Positions 63,501 through 64,000 of a stretch of DNA of 64,000 nt are shown here, one piece after another. Numbering within the stretch: the first letter of the stretch is position 1; each line of letters starts with the position of its first letter. The translations under genes and the position numbers were made by a program. The stretch lies in the NCBI GenBank assembly GCA_964017195.1, contig OZ024888.1, positions 15,677,701 to 15,741,700 of the forward strand. The letters are read 5' to 3'. The DNA comes from Siderastrea radians (taxonomy: Eukaryota > Cnidaria > Anthozoa > Scleractinia > Rhizangiidae). The notes under the pieces were generated by a model, which saw only the letters and a list, made by a program, of their open reading frames with translations, was not told the origin of the DNA and searched no databases.

Positions 63501-64000
63501 AACAGCTTTCATTTGTATGATCATAGAGTCAAAAGTTTGAACCACCTCACCTAACATTGTAAATTACATGGTCATCACAGGAAAATAATGCTCAGTGGCT
63601 TTCATCTGAGTTGTCAACCTTTAGATTTTCCACCCATAAAGTTGGAACCAGCTTGCTAGTACAAGATAATAAACAGTACCATAGGAAAGTACTGCTCAGT
63701 AGCTTTCATTACAGGTTTATGAGTACCATCGGCTTTCTTGTCTTGTCCTGTTGAATGTGCATGTTCAATTTGAGGAGATGACTCCAGCTGCAGCTTTTGA
63801 AGGAACATTTCTTTCACCTTAGCTTCTGTGTTTTCCCAGGTTTCTCCTGTCTTAGATGTTAGTTATTGTCTTTATTCCTTATTCATATTGTATTATAAAT
63901 TGTCTATGTTTATTCTAATCTGTATCCTCTGTAAAGCTGAGCTGAGTTAAATAAATTATCTTGTCTTGTCTTACATGAGTGATCACACTCTGGGGTTTGG
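60558..64000 (+). repeat. Direct repeat, second copy (identical to 1-3443)
   Basis: Second occurrence of the first 3443 bases. It carries the same elements at shifted positions: MITE at 60714-60982, inverted-repeat element at about 61061-61809, hAT-like element at 61809-62510, and satellite units at about 63307-63722. Unlike the first copy, it is preceded by WDR70 exons 1-7. Confidence 0.97.
60630..63161 (+). CDS. WDR70: WDR70, exons 8-9, second copy
   Basis: Exon 8 is 60630-60692 and exon 9 is 63021-63161. They appear identical to 73-135 and 2464-2604, shifted by 60557 bases. In reading order they directly follow exon 7 (60012) in phase 0, so this copy, not the one at the window start, is physically joined to the N-terminal exons here. 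The gene runs off the window after exon 9; exon 10 would be expected at about 64116. Exon 9 encodes the VKFWDF blade motif and ends at AAGNSQ. Confidence 0.93.

Overview
This window is nuclear DNA of an animal, most likely an anthozoan cnidarian such as a stony coral. That assignment is an inference. The coding sequence is split into many short exons with conserved GT-AG introns, the proteins are close to human WDR70 and class IA PI3-kinase p110, and the introns are full of small inverted-repeat transposons (MITEs) and simple repeats. No bacterial, phage or plasmid genes were seen.

Layout. Positions 73-20914 hold exons 8-24 of a WDR70 gene (+ strand). Positions 20915-24814 are its 3' UTR, intergenic DNA and the upstream region of the next gene. 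Positions 24815-51289 hold a complete 19-exon gene for a p110beta/delta-like PI3-kinase catalytic subunit (1039 residues, + strand). Positions 51290-54708 hold its 3' UTR, an orphan first exon of an unrecognised gene (52870-53080), a decayed LINE reverse-transcriptase fragment on the minus strand and a TAGG tetranucleotide repeat. Positions 54709-60012 hold exons 1-7 of WDR70. At 60558 the sequence starts again: 60558-64000 repeats 1-3443 with no difference found in the stretches compared, so exons 8-9 of WDR70 appear twice.

Reading exons 1-7 (54.7-60.0 kb) into exons 8-24 (0.07-20.9 kb) gives one 652-codon WDR70 frame with every intron phase matching. The DNA therefore behaves as a 60,557-bp head-to-tail unit holding one complete WDR70 and one complete p110 gene. 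It may be a circular contig that was wrapped, a real tandem duplication, or an extrachromosomal circle; the sequence alone cannot choose.

The two genes are both on the + strand but have unrelated roles: WDR70 is a nuclear WD40 protein linked to CUL4-DDB1, and p110 makes PIP3 at the plasma membrane. Nothing here implies that they act together. Most of the rest is transposon-derived: at least seven TIR families, four or more of them ending in TTAA (piggyBac-type targets), several hAT-like elements with 8-bp target duplications, a 106-bp satellite, a 34-bp minisatellite that grew inside a MITE, SINE-like repeats and LINE tails.
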